Shown here one piece after another: positions 51,891-60,824 of a stretch of 64,000 nt of DNA. This stretch comes from Myxococcales bacterium. GTDB lineage: Bacteria; Myxococcota_A; Polyangia; Polyangiales; Polyangiaceae. The stretch's first letter is position 1, and each line of letters starts with the position of its first letter. Location of the stretch: the NCBI GenBank assembly GCA_947473045.1, contig CANJCO010000002.1, forward strand, positions 1 to 64,000, read 5' to 3'. Under the pieces are notes generated by a model that saw nothing but the letters and a program-made list of their open reading frames with translations, was not told the origin of the DNA and searched no databases. A program made the position numbers and the translations under genes.

Positions 51891-52820
51891 CTACTGCCCG
51901 CGCGGGCGGGCTTTTTCGCGCTCAAAGCACGTATCGGGCAGCCCTCGCGCGCGCCGGGCCAGGGCGCTCGCCGACACGAAGCGCGCCGTCACGGGATCGT
52001 GGTAGCCGCTCACGTTCGGCAGGGATGGATCGCGCGCCTGATGGTAGCGAACCACACGTGCCATGAGCAGATCACGCGCCCACTTTCCGATGAGCGACGC
52101 GAGCCCGACCAGCGCGCTCGACTCGTCGGCATCGCGAAGAAAGGCCACGTCGCCGACGCCGGCAATGCGGTACTCGCTGCGTGCGCGCTCCTCAGAAATT
52201 GTAGTATGCAAGTATTCCGAGAGCGGGCCGAAGTGGGGAGGGTAGCGCACAAGGCCTCCGACCTTGCCGCACAGCGCCGTGACGTCTTCGCCGGCGTGGG
52301 CGCGCGCAGCGAGCACGAGGCGCTCCATGCAGTGCAGGTCGACGTCGAATCGCGAGGTGCCCGCGGCCGCGGCGTCGTTGAGCGCGCGGGTGCACACGAC
52401 TACGACTTCGGCACGCACCACGTGCAGTCCGCGGCGCGCGAGATCGCGGAGGTCGCTGGCGACCGCGTCCACCGCGTCGCCCGTCGCAGCGAATTCTTCC
52501 GGGGCGTGCCAGCACTGGTCGATGTGATCAGGCGGGCACGCGCGCGTCAGCGTTGCGTACGGGTCGAGGCTCATCGATCGGATGAGCGCGTCCGGCGACT
52601 GCGCGTCGGGAAGCAGCGCCCTCGCCCACGCCTCGCCCAGCGTTGAATTGGTGTAGGATACAAGTTTTTTGGAGTCACCGAGCCGCGCGGCACCCGCGCC
52701 GCTGGCCGGGCTCGACGCGACTCGCATCCCCCGCTCGTCGGCGCGCGCGCTCACCGCCGTCACGAGCAGTGGGCCGAGGCGCGGCCCGAGTCCGTTCTCG
52801 TCGACGCCGACGACGATCAC
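51891..52820 (-). CDS. Divergent RNase HII-like (RNase H fold) protein
   Basis: 'VIVVGVDENGLGPRLGPLLVTAV', 'LGDSKKL', 'ESSALVGLASLIGKWARDLLMARVV' parallel RNase HII 'DEAGRGPLAGP', 'DSKKL', 'AAASIIAKVTRDRLM'. GTG start overlaps upstream stop. Confidence 0.6.
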   Translation of the reverse strand: MIVVGVDENGLGPRLGPLLVTAVSARADERGMRVASSPASGAGAARLGDSKKLVSYTNSTLGEAWARALLPDAQSPDALIRSMSLDPYATLTRACPPDHIDQCWHAPEEFAATGDAVDAVASDLRDLARRGLHVVRAEVVVVCTRALNDAAAAGTSRFDVDLHCMERLVLAARAHAGEDVTALCGKVGGLVRYPPHFGPLSEYLHTTISEERARSEYRIAGVGDVAFLRDADESSALVGLASLIGKWARDLLMARVVRYHQARDPSLPNVSGYHDPVTARFVSASALARRARGLPDTCFEREKARPRGQ

Positions 52821-54499
52821 GGCTTGCTCGCGACCTTCGCGCTGATCGCGGCGATCGCTGCAACGCGGGCTGCTGGCGCGAGCGCGCACGAAAACGGGGC
52901 GCCAACGCGTCGGCCGAGCGCCGATGCAGCCACTTCGGCCGGCGTGGGGTCGACGCAGGGCGCGCCGAACACGACCACCGTGGTTCCGGCCGCGGGCCGC
53001 GCGTCCTGGAGCGCGCGCAGAAGAATCGCGTCGCGGGCCCTCGCGTTCGCAGCGGTCTTCGCCACGAGCGCGCCAAGCTCGCTCGCCACGTGCACGCGCG
53101 CTCTCGGGCCAAGGCCTTCGAAGGCGCTGGCCGTCATGTCGAGCGCGGCGCCGGGCGCGAAACGGAGCAGCAGCGACAGCCCCTGACGCGAGAGTTCGCC
53201 GGCGCCGCAGCGCCCGGGTTCCGTCGCGTCATCCTGCGCGATCGCCGACGCCACGAAAGGCGCGAGACTCGCAGCCCACGTCACGTCGCCTCGCGCGCCT
53301 TGCACGCGCGCCGCCTCGACGCGCGCGAGCAGCACGGGCCCCGACTCTGCTTCTGCTTTCACGAACTCTTTCGCGGCCGCCCCTGCGGCGTTCGCGAGTC
53401 TTTCGACCATCGCCACGCGGAGCCGCCCCTGCGCGCCGCGCGTGATGGTGATGGCGCCCGGCACGTCGGCCCTCGCGATCGCCGCATCGACCAGCGCGAC
53501 GGCCTGCGGGTCGGGGCCGTCGTTGCTGCACTCGACGTCGGACGCATCGTGCGCCCGGTTTCCGCTGATCGCGGCGCTCACGGCGCGCGCGATTGCGCCG
53601 ATCGTCTCGAGGCGCGGAGTCGGCGCGTCGCGTGCTGCGCCCGCCGGATCGGCGGCGAGGCATCGCGATGGGCGGCCGTCGCGGAAGGTGCGCTCGAGCT
53701 CCGGGAGCGCGGTGAATCCGAGCGCACGCACGCGGCCCGCGGGATCGCTTCCAGGTCGCTGCGGGTCGCTGTGCGCCGGGCACGTCTGCTCGCCGAGCGC
53801 GCGCACGCGTGCGCGAATCAGCTCTCCGAGCACGTCGTCCGAAGCCGTAGCCGCGGGCTCGTCGAGCGCCATCAACGTCGGCAGCAGCGCCGTCGCGTAA
53901 GCGGCGCCAGGGCCCTGCATCGTCGCCGCCAGTTGCAGTCGCACGGCGACGTGCGCCCGCGCCTCGCCGTTCGCGTACGCGGTCACCGCGTCACTGGTGA
54001 GCCGCGCTCCCTTCGCGCGAGCGGCGGCGGCGCCGATCGACGCGGCATCGTCGTCGATGGTTCGCAGCAGCGCCTCGCACGCGCCGTCATCTCCGCGCTG
54101 CGCCATCACGCGACCAAAGTAAAGCGCGCGCAGCACGTCGTCGGTCTCGGTTGCGCGCGCCGCTGTCAGCAGCTTCGCGACTTGCGCCGCGCTCGCGGGT
54201 TCAACGCGGCGAGCGGCACCTGCGTCGCCGCCGATGCCGACCTTCGCGTGCTTCTCGCGCGAGGCGCCGTCGAAGATCGTGAACTCGGTCGCGCTCTCCT
54301 CGAGCAGCACCGCGGGCGTGCTGTCTTGCGGACCCTCGATGAGCATCACGAAAGGCTTCCCGCGCGCATCGGGAACGTCGAGCCCGGACAGCCACGCGCT
54401 ATCGAGCGCGATCGGCGGCGCCGCCAGAGGCAGTCTCGATGCCCCCGTTGCGCACGAAGCGAGCAGCGCGGCGAACAGGGCTCGGGGCCAATACCGCAT
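52817..54499 (-). CDS. Hypothetical lipoprotein, alpha-helical/HEAT-like
   Basis: MRYWPRALFAALLASCATG lipobox; long Ala-rich helical body. Confidence 0.55.
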   Translation of the reverse strand: MRYWPRALFAALLASCATGASRLPLAAPPIALDSAWLSGLDVPDARGKPFVMLIEGPQDSTPAVLLEESATEFTIFDGASREKHAKVGIGGDAGAARRVEPASAAQVAKLLTAARATETDDVLRALYFGRVMAQRGDDGACEALLRTIDDDAASIGAAAARAKGARLTSDAVTAYANGEARAHVAVRLQLAATMQGPGAAYATALLPTLMALDEPAATASDDVLGELIRARVRALGEQTCPAHSDPQRPGSDPAGRVRALGFTALPELERTFRDGRPSRCLAADPAGAARDAPTPRLETIGAIARAVSAAISGNRAHDASDVECSNDGPDPQAVALVDAAIARADVPGAITITRGAQGRLRVAMVERLANAAGAAAKEFVKAEAESGPVLLARVEAARVQGARGDVTWAASLAPFVASAIAQDDATEPGRCGAGELSRQGLSLLLRFAPGAALDMTASAFEGLGPRARVHVASELGALVAKTAANARARDAILLRALQDARPAAGTTVVVFGAPCVDPTPAEVAASALGRRVGAPFSCALAPAARVAAIAAISAKVASKP

Positions 54500-54587
54500 G
54501 GCCACCTGAGCTATCACGCGAGCCCGCCCGCCGTCGCACAAAGCACGAAGGCGGCGGAGCGCTTTCACGCCTCGCCGCCTCGTCAGG

Positions 54588-55475
54588 TCAGTCTTCTTCC
54601 CAGCCCGTCCGCCCGCGATCTTCTCGCTCCTGGCGACGGTTTTTCTTGGGTCCGCCGCCGTCGTCGGCAGGTGGTCCGCCTTTGCCTCGGCGCCGATCGT
54701 CGAAGGGCTTGCGGGCCTGAGCAGGAGGACCACTGAAGCCGCCTCCCGCGGGCGCGCCACCGGGTCCCGGGGCTCCGCCGCCGTAGCCGCCGCCTCCGCC
54801 GCCTCCGAACTCGCGCGGGGGCCTGTCGCCCTTGGGCTGCGCGAGGTTGACGACAAGGCGACGTCCGCGCAAGTCGCCTGTTTTCAAGGCCTCGAGGGCT
54901 GCCTTCGCGGTGTCGGCGCTCGACATGGTGACGAACCCGAAGCCGCGCTTGCGGCCGTCCGGATCCATTGGCAGGTGTACGCGAACGACCTGACCCTCGC
55001 CGCCTGTCGCGGTGTTGATCAGAGTCTCAACTTCCTGCTGGGAACAGTCGTAGGGCAGGTTTCCGACGTAGAGGGTACGGTCGGGAGCGGCTGGTCCGCC
55101 TCCGGGTCCGCCGGGACCCATCGGGCCTCCGGGACGCGGTCCGCGATCGGGACGCGGTCCACCCATGCCCATGCCCATTCCCATGCCAGTCGGCGCAACG
55201 CCGTCACGACGCGGTGGCTCGGCCGAGAACGGCCTCACCGAAATGGAGCGTCCGCCCTGCATTGAACCGTCAAGCGCGTCTCGCGCTGTCTGGGCCTCTG
55301 CCGGGGTGGCCATCGTCACGAAGCCAAAGCCTCGCGGTCGGCCGGTGGTGCGATCTTTGGGCAGGCTGACTTGCGCCACCTGACCGCCGGTCGCCTCGAA
55401 CAACTGCTTCAGAACGTCTTCTGAGATGCTGTCGGGCAGCCCAGCCACAAACAGCTTCGCTTCCTCATTAGCCAT
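54588..55475 (-). CDS. RNA-binding protein with two RRM domains and Gly-rich linker/tail
   Basis: RRM1 'KLFVAGLP...RPRGFGFVTM', RRM2 'TLYVGNLP...RKRGFGFVTM'; GMGMGMGGPRPDRGPRPGGPMGPGGPGGG linker; FGGGGGGGYGGG tail. Confidence 0.9.
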   Translation of the reverse strand: MANEEAKLFVAGLPDSISEDVLKQLFEATGGQVAQVSLPKDRTTGRPRGFGFVTMATPAEAQTARDALDGSMQGGRSISVRPFSAEPPRRDGVAPTGMGMGMGMGGPRPDRGPRPGGPMGPGGPGGGPAAPDRTLYVGNLPYDCSQQEVETLINTATGGEGQVVRVHLPMDPDGRKRGFGFVTMSSADTAKAALEALKTGDLRGRRLVVNLAQPKGDRPPREFGGGGGGGYGGGAPGPGGAPAGGGFSGPPAQARKPFDDRRRGKGGPPADDGGGPKKNRRQEREDRGRTGWEED

Positions 55476-55511
55476 GACGAAACCCTGATACTTGCCTTCC
55501 CAATTGGTCGA

Positions 55512-57194
55512 TCATGCGTGGGGCGCGTCGCTTCCGCCAGTAGGCACCGAAACTCCCTCGCTTACCTTCACACTATCGCGCCCAGACGTCTCGTCAATGG
55601 CAGCGTGCGAATTGGCGATCGGAATCGTCACGACGAAGGCGCTGCCGCGCTCGGCGCCGGGCTCGACCCACGCCCGTCCGCCGTGGCTGTCCGCGATGTG
55701 TTTCACCAGCGCGAGGCCGATGCCGCTGCCCCGCGCGCCGGGCGTCGAGCCGTCTGACGCCGACGACTTGCCGCGCACGAAGCGCTCGAAGATTCGCTCG
55801 CGATCTTCGGCCGCAACGCCTGGGCCGCGGTCGATGACGCGCACCGCGATCGCGCCCGCTTCGCGCTTCACGGAGATGGTCACGACGTTGCTGTCAGTCG
55901 ACGTTTTTGCGGCATATTTTAGCGCATTGTCGATGAGGTTGATCACCGCGAGCTGAATGGCGCGCTCGTCGATCCGCACCGGCGGCAGCGCGTCGTCGAT
56001 GTCGAGCTCGAGCCTCACTTCGTCGCGCTCTGCGCGGTAGCGGAGCACCTGAACCGCGCGTGCCACCACGTCGCCGACGTGCCCCTCGAGCAGCTCGTAT
56101 GCGCCCTTGCCGCGCTCGACTTTCGCGAAGTCGAGCACGTTCTCGATCAGTCCGCTGAGTCGCTCGCTCTCGCCGACGATGATCTCAAGGTACTCCTGTC
56201 GCTTCGCCTCGCTCGCGACGCGACCGGTCTGCAGCATTTCGGCGAACATGCGCACCAGCGCCAGCGGCGTCTTGAGCTCGTGGCTCACGTTTGCGATGAA
56301 CTCGCTCTTGAGCGCGTTGAGTCGCCGCTCCTTTTGCACCGCGAACAGAATCGTCGCCACGCCGGCCACGATGACGACGCAGGAGAGCGTGACGAACAGC
56401 AGCTCGAGCGTCTTGCGGCTCTGTACGCGCGCAGCGAGCTCTTCGCTCGCGCTCGGTGAGACCTGCAGCCGCCAGTCGTAGAGCGTCGTCGGAAACCGCA
56501 CGCCGACCGTGAACTCGCCCGAACGCAACGGCGGCCCGTAAATGATGCGTCCGTCTTCGTCGACGACGTTCACGCGGCTTTGCGGAGCGCCTCCCGGGGC
56601 GGTCTCGGTGTAGAGCGACGGGAGGGTGTCCTTCACGATGCGTCCGATGTCGTGCCACGCCACGATCAGGTACCTGCGGCCCGCGACTTCGCGCTTCCAG
56701 TAGCTGACGAGATAGCCCTGTCCGCGGTAGTCGCGGTGCAAGTGCCGCAGCTCGTCGACGGGCTGCGCTGCGAGCTCCATGTCGGCGTGCATGCGCTCGA
56801 CGAGCAGTCGCCGAAACGCCTCCTCCTCGCCCCACGCGCCGCCTGCGCGCGACGCGAACGCGATGACCGTACGCTGCTCGCTGAGCACGAGAATGGCGCG
56901 AATCGTGGGGGTTTCGCGCTGCGCCGTCGGCAGCCACCGCTCGCTCAGCTCGTCGAGGTGCGCGGGATCGACGATCGCGATCGCGACGTTGTCTTCGGTG
57001 ATGATGCGCTTGTCGAGGCGATCGGCCTTTTCCGTGGCGAGGCCGATCGTCGACTCGAGCACCGACTGCCGGCGGAGCGTTTCAAGTTGGAGCGTGGTGC
57101 GAAACGTAAAGTAGGCGAGCACCCCGACCGCGATGAGCACCGCGGGCAGGATCACTACCGACAGCAGGCGATCGCGTCGGGTCGTCGTGCGCAC
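55512..57194 (-). CDS. Membrane sensor histidine kinase
   Basis: Two TMs flanking an extracytoplasmic sensor; H-box 'FIANVSHELKTPLALVRMFAEML'; 'NLIDNALKYA'; 'GSGIGLALVKHIADSHGG'. Confidence 0.92.
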   Translation of the reverse strand: MRTTTRRDRLLSVVILPAVLIAVGVLAYFTFRTTLQLETLRRQSVLESTIGLATEKADRLDKRIITEDNVAIAIVDPAHLDELSERWLPTAQRETPTIRAILVLSEQRTVIAFASRAGGAWGEEEAFRRLLVERMHADMELAAQPVDELRHLHRDYRGQGYLVSYWKREVAGRRYLIVAWHDIGRIVKDTLPSLYTETAPGGAPQSRVNVVDEDGRIIYGPPLRSGEFTVGVRFPTTLYDWRLQVSPSASEELAARVQSRKTLELLFVTLSCVVIVAGVATILFAVQKERRLNALKSEFIANVSHELKTPLALVRMFAEMLQTGRVASEAKRQEYLEIIVGESERLSGLIENVLDFAKVERGKGAYELLEGHVGDVVARAVQVLRYRAERDEVRLELDIDDALPPVRIDERAIQLAVINLIDNALKYAAKTSTDSNVVTISVKREAGAIAVRVIDRGPGVAAEDRERIFERFVRGKSSASDGSTPGARGSGIGLALVKHIADSHGGRAWVEPGAERGSAFVVTIPIANSHAAIDETSGRDSVKVSEGVSVPTGGSDAPHA

Positions 57195-57238
57195 GCCCGC
57201 AGCTTACGCCAAGCGCGCAACAATCGCGCGCGCAGGCT

Positions 57239-58981
57239 TCAGGCAGACGCGCCGGGCTTGATGCGGTCCGGGTCGATCACCACGCCGCGGGCTCCCAGAA
57301 ACTCCGCGAGCTGCTCGGCCATGTAGTTGACTCCGCTCGCGTCCATTTCTGTGAACGCTACGCCGTCGGTCGAGTCGGCGACGAGCACGATTCCGAGAAA
57401 GCGGCCTGACAACTTCACCGGCGCCAGGATCGCGCTCTTTGCGGCGCCGAATGCCTGGAACATGGGGCTCTCGCTCAGCGCCACGTCGCCCTCTGAGAGC
57501 AACAGTCCGCGCTGCTTGCGCATCGTCTTGGTGAGCAGCGTCTCAGACTCGCTGTAGCGCTTGAGCAGCAGGGCGTCGGCCTCGGCGCCGCGTGCGCTCG
57601 CGACGACGAACTCGCGCCGATTGATATCGTAGAGATAAACAATCGCTACGCGCGCTGGAAGATGCAGGGCCGCGAGCTCAAGGCAGAAACTCGCCCCCTC
57701 GACCGCATCGGACATGAAGTGCATGTCGTGCATCGACTCGAAAAGAACCGCGATGAGCTCCTCGCCAGCGACGCGCTTCGGCGTCTTTTGGGCGGGCGGC
57801 GGAGCCTTGCTGCGTCGCGGAAGTTTGCTTTCGCTCGGGGCGGCTTTGGGAGGACTGGCCGAGGGCCTTGGCGCGGCTGGCGCGATGCTCTTGGTCCCGG
57901 CCGGCCTTGGCGCGACGCTCTTCGCTGCGGCAGCGGGAGGGGCGACTGACGCAGCCTTTTCGGGCGCGCTCTTCGCGGCGGGCGGTACGGAGCGCGCGGG
58001 TGCAGCGGGCTGGCCCTGCGCGGGAGCGGGTTGCACCGCCGGAGCGGCCTGCTCCGAGCGAGCCTCGCGCATTCCCGATCGCGGGCCGGGCTCCGGGCGA
58101 TCGCGCCTCGGAAAGGCCTTTGAAACGTCGGTGCGCCAGTCTTTCCACGTGACCGTAGCCAGCGGCAGCACCTTCGGCCGGCCCTCGAACGCCTCGTCGA
58201 ACGCTGCGAGGTTCACGAGCTTTCCGGCAGGCGCGGAGGCAAGACGTGCCTGGATGCGCTCGAGCTCCGCGAGCAGCACGGCGACCGCGGCGGTCTCACT
58301 CGACCCTCGCGATACCTCGAAGGCGTACTCGCGGTAGGTGAGGGGAGCCGCAGCGGTCGGCTCCTGCTCGCGCTTCATCAGCACCCGGGCTCCGGCGGGC
58401 AGCTCTTTCTGCGTTTCCGCCTTTGGCTCGTTCTTTGGCTCGTTCTTTGGCTCGCTCTTCGTCTCGGGCTTCGTCCTGGCGACGAGCTCGGCATCGGCGG
58501 CGCGCACTTCGGTCCTGCTGTCCCGGTCTTCGGGCTTTGGCTCGCTCTTCGTCTCGGGCTTCGTCCTGGCGACGAGCTCGGCATTGGCGGCGCGCACTTC
58601 GGTCCTGCTGTCCCGGTCTTCGGGCACCGCGATTTCCGGCAGCTTGCCTGGCGCCGGAATCGAGACCTCGGGCCTCGGCGCCTTGGCCGCGCGCGGCACC
58701 CGCGACTTGCGCGCGGCCGGCGCCTCGCCGCCTTCGGTCAGGGGGGTGTCATTGCCGGTGCGCTTGACCTCGTAGCGGTTGCGCGAAGCTGGATCGATCG
58801 CCTTGCAGCCATCGGTCAAAAGCTCGATGGAAAAGCCGCTCATGGGCGTGCTGTCCCCGCGTAGCTTTCGAGTAAATTGAAGCGCCTTCTGCCACGAGTC
58901 AGCCTCGACGCAGTAGGACTTCGACTCGGTGTTCCCCATTGGGGTGACGTCGACGATCCATCGCATATCGGGACCAGACAT
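57239..58981 (-). CDS. GAF-like-domain protein with Ala/Pro/Lys-rich linkers and internal 30-aa repeat
   Basis: C-terminal 'VLFESMHDMHFMSDAVEGASFCLELAALHLPARVAIVYLYDINRREFVVASARGA...' GAF-like; repeat PEDRDSRTEVRAADAELVARTKPETKSEPK. Confidence 0.65.
   Translation of the reverse strand: MSGPDMRWIVDVTPMGNTESKSYCVEADSWQKALQFTRKLRGDSTPMSGFSIELLTDGCKAIDPASRNRYEVKRTGNDTPLTEGGEAPAARKSRVPRAAKAPRPEVSIPAPGKLPEIAVPEDRDSRTEVRAANAELVARTKPETKSEPKPEDRDSRTEVRAADAELVARTKPETKSEPKNEPKNEPKAETQKELPAGARVLMKREQEPTAAAPLTYREYAFEVSRGSSETAAVAVLLAELERIQARLASAPAGKLVNLAAFDEAFEGRPKVLPLATVTWKDWRTDVSKAFPRRDRPEPGPRSGMREARSEQAAPAVQPAPAQGQPAAPARSVPPAAKSAPEKAASVAPPAAAAKSVAPRPAGTKSIAPAAPRPSASPPKAAPSESKLPRRSKAPPPAQKTPKRVAGEELIAVLFESMHDMHFMSDAVEGASFCLELAALHLPARVAIVYLYDINRREFVVASARGAEADALLLKRYSESETLLTKTMRKQRGLLLSEGDVALSESPMFQAFGAAKSAILAPVKLSGRFLGIVLVADSTDGVAFTEMDASGVNYMAEQLAEFLGARGVVIDPDRIKPGASA
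58445..58624. repeat. 90-bp in-frame tandem duplication (2 copies, 1 mismatch)
   Basis: ctttggctcgctcttcgtctcgggcttcgtcctggcgacgagctcggcat(c/t)ggcggcgcgcacttcggtcctgctgtcccggtcttcggg at 58445 and 58535; difference seen at 58495 vs 58585. Confidence 0.92.
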
Positions 58982-59042
58982 ATCAGCGCGAGGCGAACAG
59001 GGTCAACGCGAGCGTGCTGGCATTTCAGCGCCGAGAGCGCTT

Positions 59043-60635
59043 CTATTCGGAGCGCAAGCCGTCGGCGGGGCGAAGTTTCGCTGCGTAAAGTGCGGGGTAA
59101 ATGGTGGCGATCACGCAGATTAGAATCGAAACGATGCCCGTGATGATGAACTCGGTGGGGCGCACGAGCACCGGCAGCTTCGAGATGAAATACACCTTTG
59201 GATCGAGCGGAAAGCTGTACGCGAGCAGCCCCTTGCAGACCGCGTAGCCCAGCGCCAGGCCGAACGTCGTGCCCACGATCCCGATGATCGCGCCCTGGTA
59301 GAGGAAGATGCGCAGCACGGCCGCGTCGTTCGCTCCGAGGGCCTTGATCAGCGCGATCTCCTTCTTCTTGTCGAGCACCACCATGATGAGCGTCGCGATG
59401 ACCGTGAACGCGGCTACGACGATGATGAGCGCGAGCACCACGCTCATGCCGATTTGCTGAATGAGCAGCGCGGTGAACAGTCCGTGGTTGAGCTCCATCC
59501 AGTCCATCGTGTGGTAGACGCTGTTGCTCAGGCGGTGGTCTACTTCGGCGGCGATGTCTTTGGCGTGACCAATGTCGTCGACTTTCATCTCGACGCCCGT
59601 GACGCTGTCGCCCTGCTCGTAAAAGGCCTCAGCCTCGTAGAGGTCGGTGTAAACGAGCTTCGAGTCGTACTGGTCGAAGCCGGCTTCAAACATCGCGATC
59701 ACGCGGAACTGCCGCGCGATGGGGGGCCGCGAGCTTGCGCCCAGCGACATGCCGATCGTCGGTGAGGTGATTTGAAGGCAGTCGCCGATGCCGACGTTGA
59801 GTTGCTTGCCGAGGGTTCGACCGATCACGACGCCCGGCAGCAGCGCCACCTGGGCTGCGCTGCGACACGGGTCGGGGTCGATCGCTTCGGGCAGCACGTC
59901 TTCGTCCGGCAACGTCGCTGCGTATCCGCCGTCGGGCACCACACTGCCGGCGAGTCCCTGTTCCGTCGCGCCGGCGTCGAGCGTGTCTTCGAGGCCGGGA
60001 GCCTTCGCTGCGTTGGCCGCGGACGGCTGCTCGTTGAGCTCGCGGATTGCATCGAGCAGGCTTTGCCGTCCGCCATCGAGCGGATCGCGGATCGCGCTCG
60101 GATCGGAGTCCGCGTGCTGCGTCAGCGGGGCCTTTGCGTGCTCGTTCGCAGTCGTCGCAGGCGCCGTTCGAAACGGATCGCGCGGGCGCTCCGCGGGCTT
60201 GGCTCCTGCCTTGCGCAGGCCGTCGAGGCTGCCTCCCGGCAGGATGTGCCTGGGCAGGTCGAGGACGGTCGGCATCGCCTCGGGATCGACGCCCTTGAGC
60301 AGAACGCCGGTGGCAGTGCGGTCGCCGTGCGTCACCATCATCGGGTTGATGATGAACGGGGCGACGCCGATCACTCCCGGAACGCCGGCGCACTTCTTCA
60401 TCACGTCGCGATATTCGCGAAAATCGAGCGAGTACTTTAGCACAAGGACGTGCGCGTTGACGCCCAGCACCTTTTCGCGAAATTGCTCCTGAAAGCCGCC
60501 GGTCACGCTCATTACGGTCGCGAGCGCGGCGACGCCGAGCATGACCCCGAGCATCGCGAACGCGGTGCCAACGGAGATGAAGGCGCGTTTTTTCGACGCC
60601 ATGTATCGGAACGCAAGCTCAAGCGGGTAGCCCAT
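59043..60635 (-). CDS. LolC/LolE (FtsX-like) ABC transporter permease with large insertion
   Basis: 'ELAFRYMASKKRAFISVGTAFAMLGVMLGVAALATVMSVTGGFQEQFREKVLG'; C-terminal 'VIATLIMVVLDKKKEIALIKALGANDAAVLRIFLYQGAIIGIVGTTFGLALGY'. Confidence 0.88.
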   Translation of the reverse strand: MGYPLELAFRYMASKKRAFISVGTAFAMLGVMLGVAALATVMSVTGGFQEQFREKVLGVNAHVLVLKYSLDFREYRDVMKKCAGVPGVIGVAPFIINPMMVTHGDRTATGVLLKGVDPEAMPTVLDLPRHILPGGSLDGLRKAGAKPAERPRDPFRTAPATTANEHAKAPLTQHADSDPSAIRDPLDGGRQSLLDAIRELNEQPSAANAAKAPGLEDTLDAGATEQGLAGSVVPDGGYAATLPDEDVLPEAIDPDPCRSAAQVALLPGVVIGRTLGKQLNVGIGDCLQITSPTIGMSLGASSRPPIARQFRVIAMFEAGFDQYDSKLVYTDLYEAEAFYEQGDSVTGVEMKVDDIGHAKDIAAEVDHRLSNSVYHTMDWMELNHGLFTALLIQQIGMSVVLALIIVVAAFTVIATLIMVVLDKKKEIALIKALGANDAAVLRIFLYQGAIIGIVGTTFGLALGYAVCKGLLAYSFPLDPKVYFISKLPVLVRPTEFIITGIVSILICVIATIYPALYAAKLRPADGLRSE

Positions 60636-60824
60636 GACGAAGCCTCGGCTCTAGCACGGTCAGGGGCGCCCGAGCTGTCGCATCGCCCGCTCGCCCTCCG
60701 GCATCAAATGTGCCGACCCGGCGCCCCGGACAGCAAGATAATGAGCCCCGGCGCCCCTGATCGTCCTAAACTCTGCCTGCCCCTGAACACGTTCGGGGCA
60801 CTTGTCCGTAAGCAGACCTGACCT

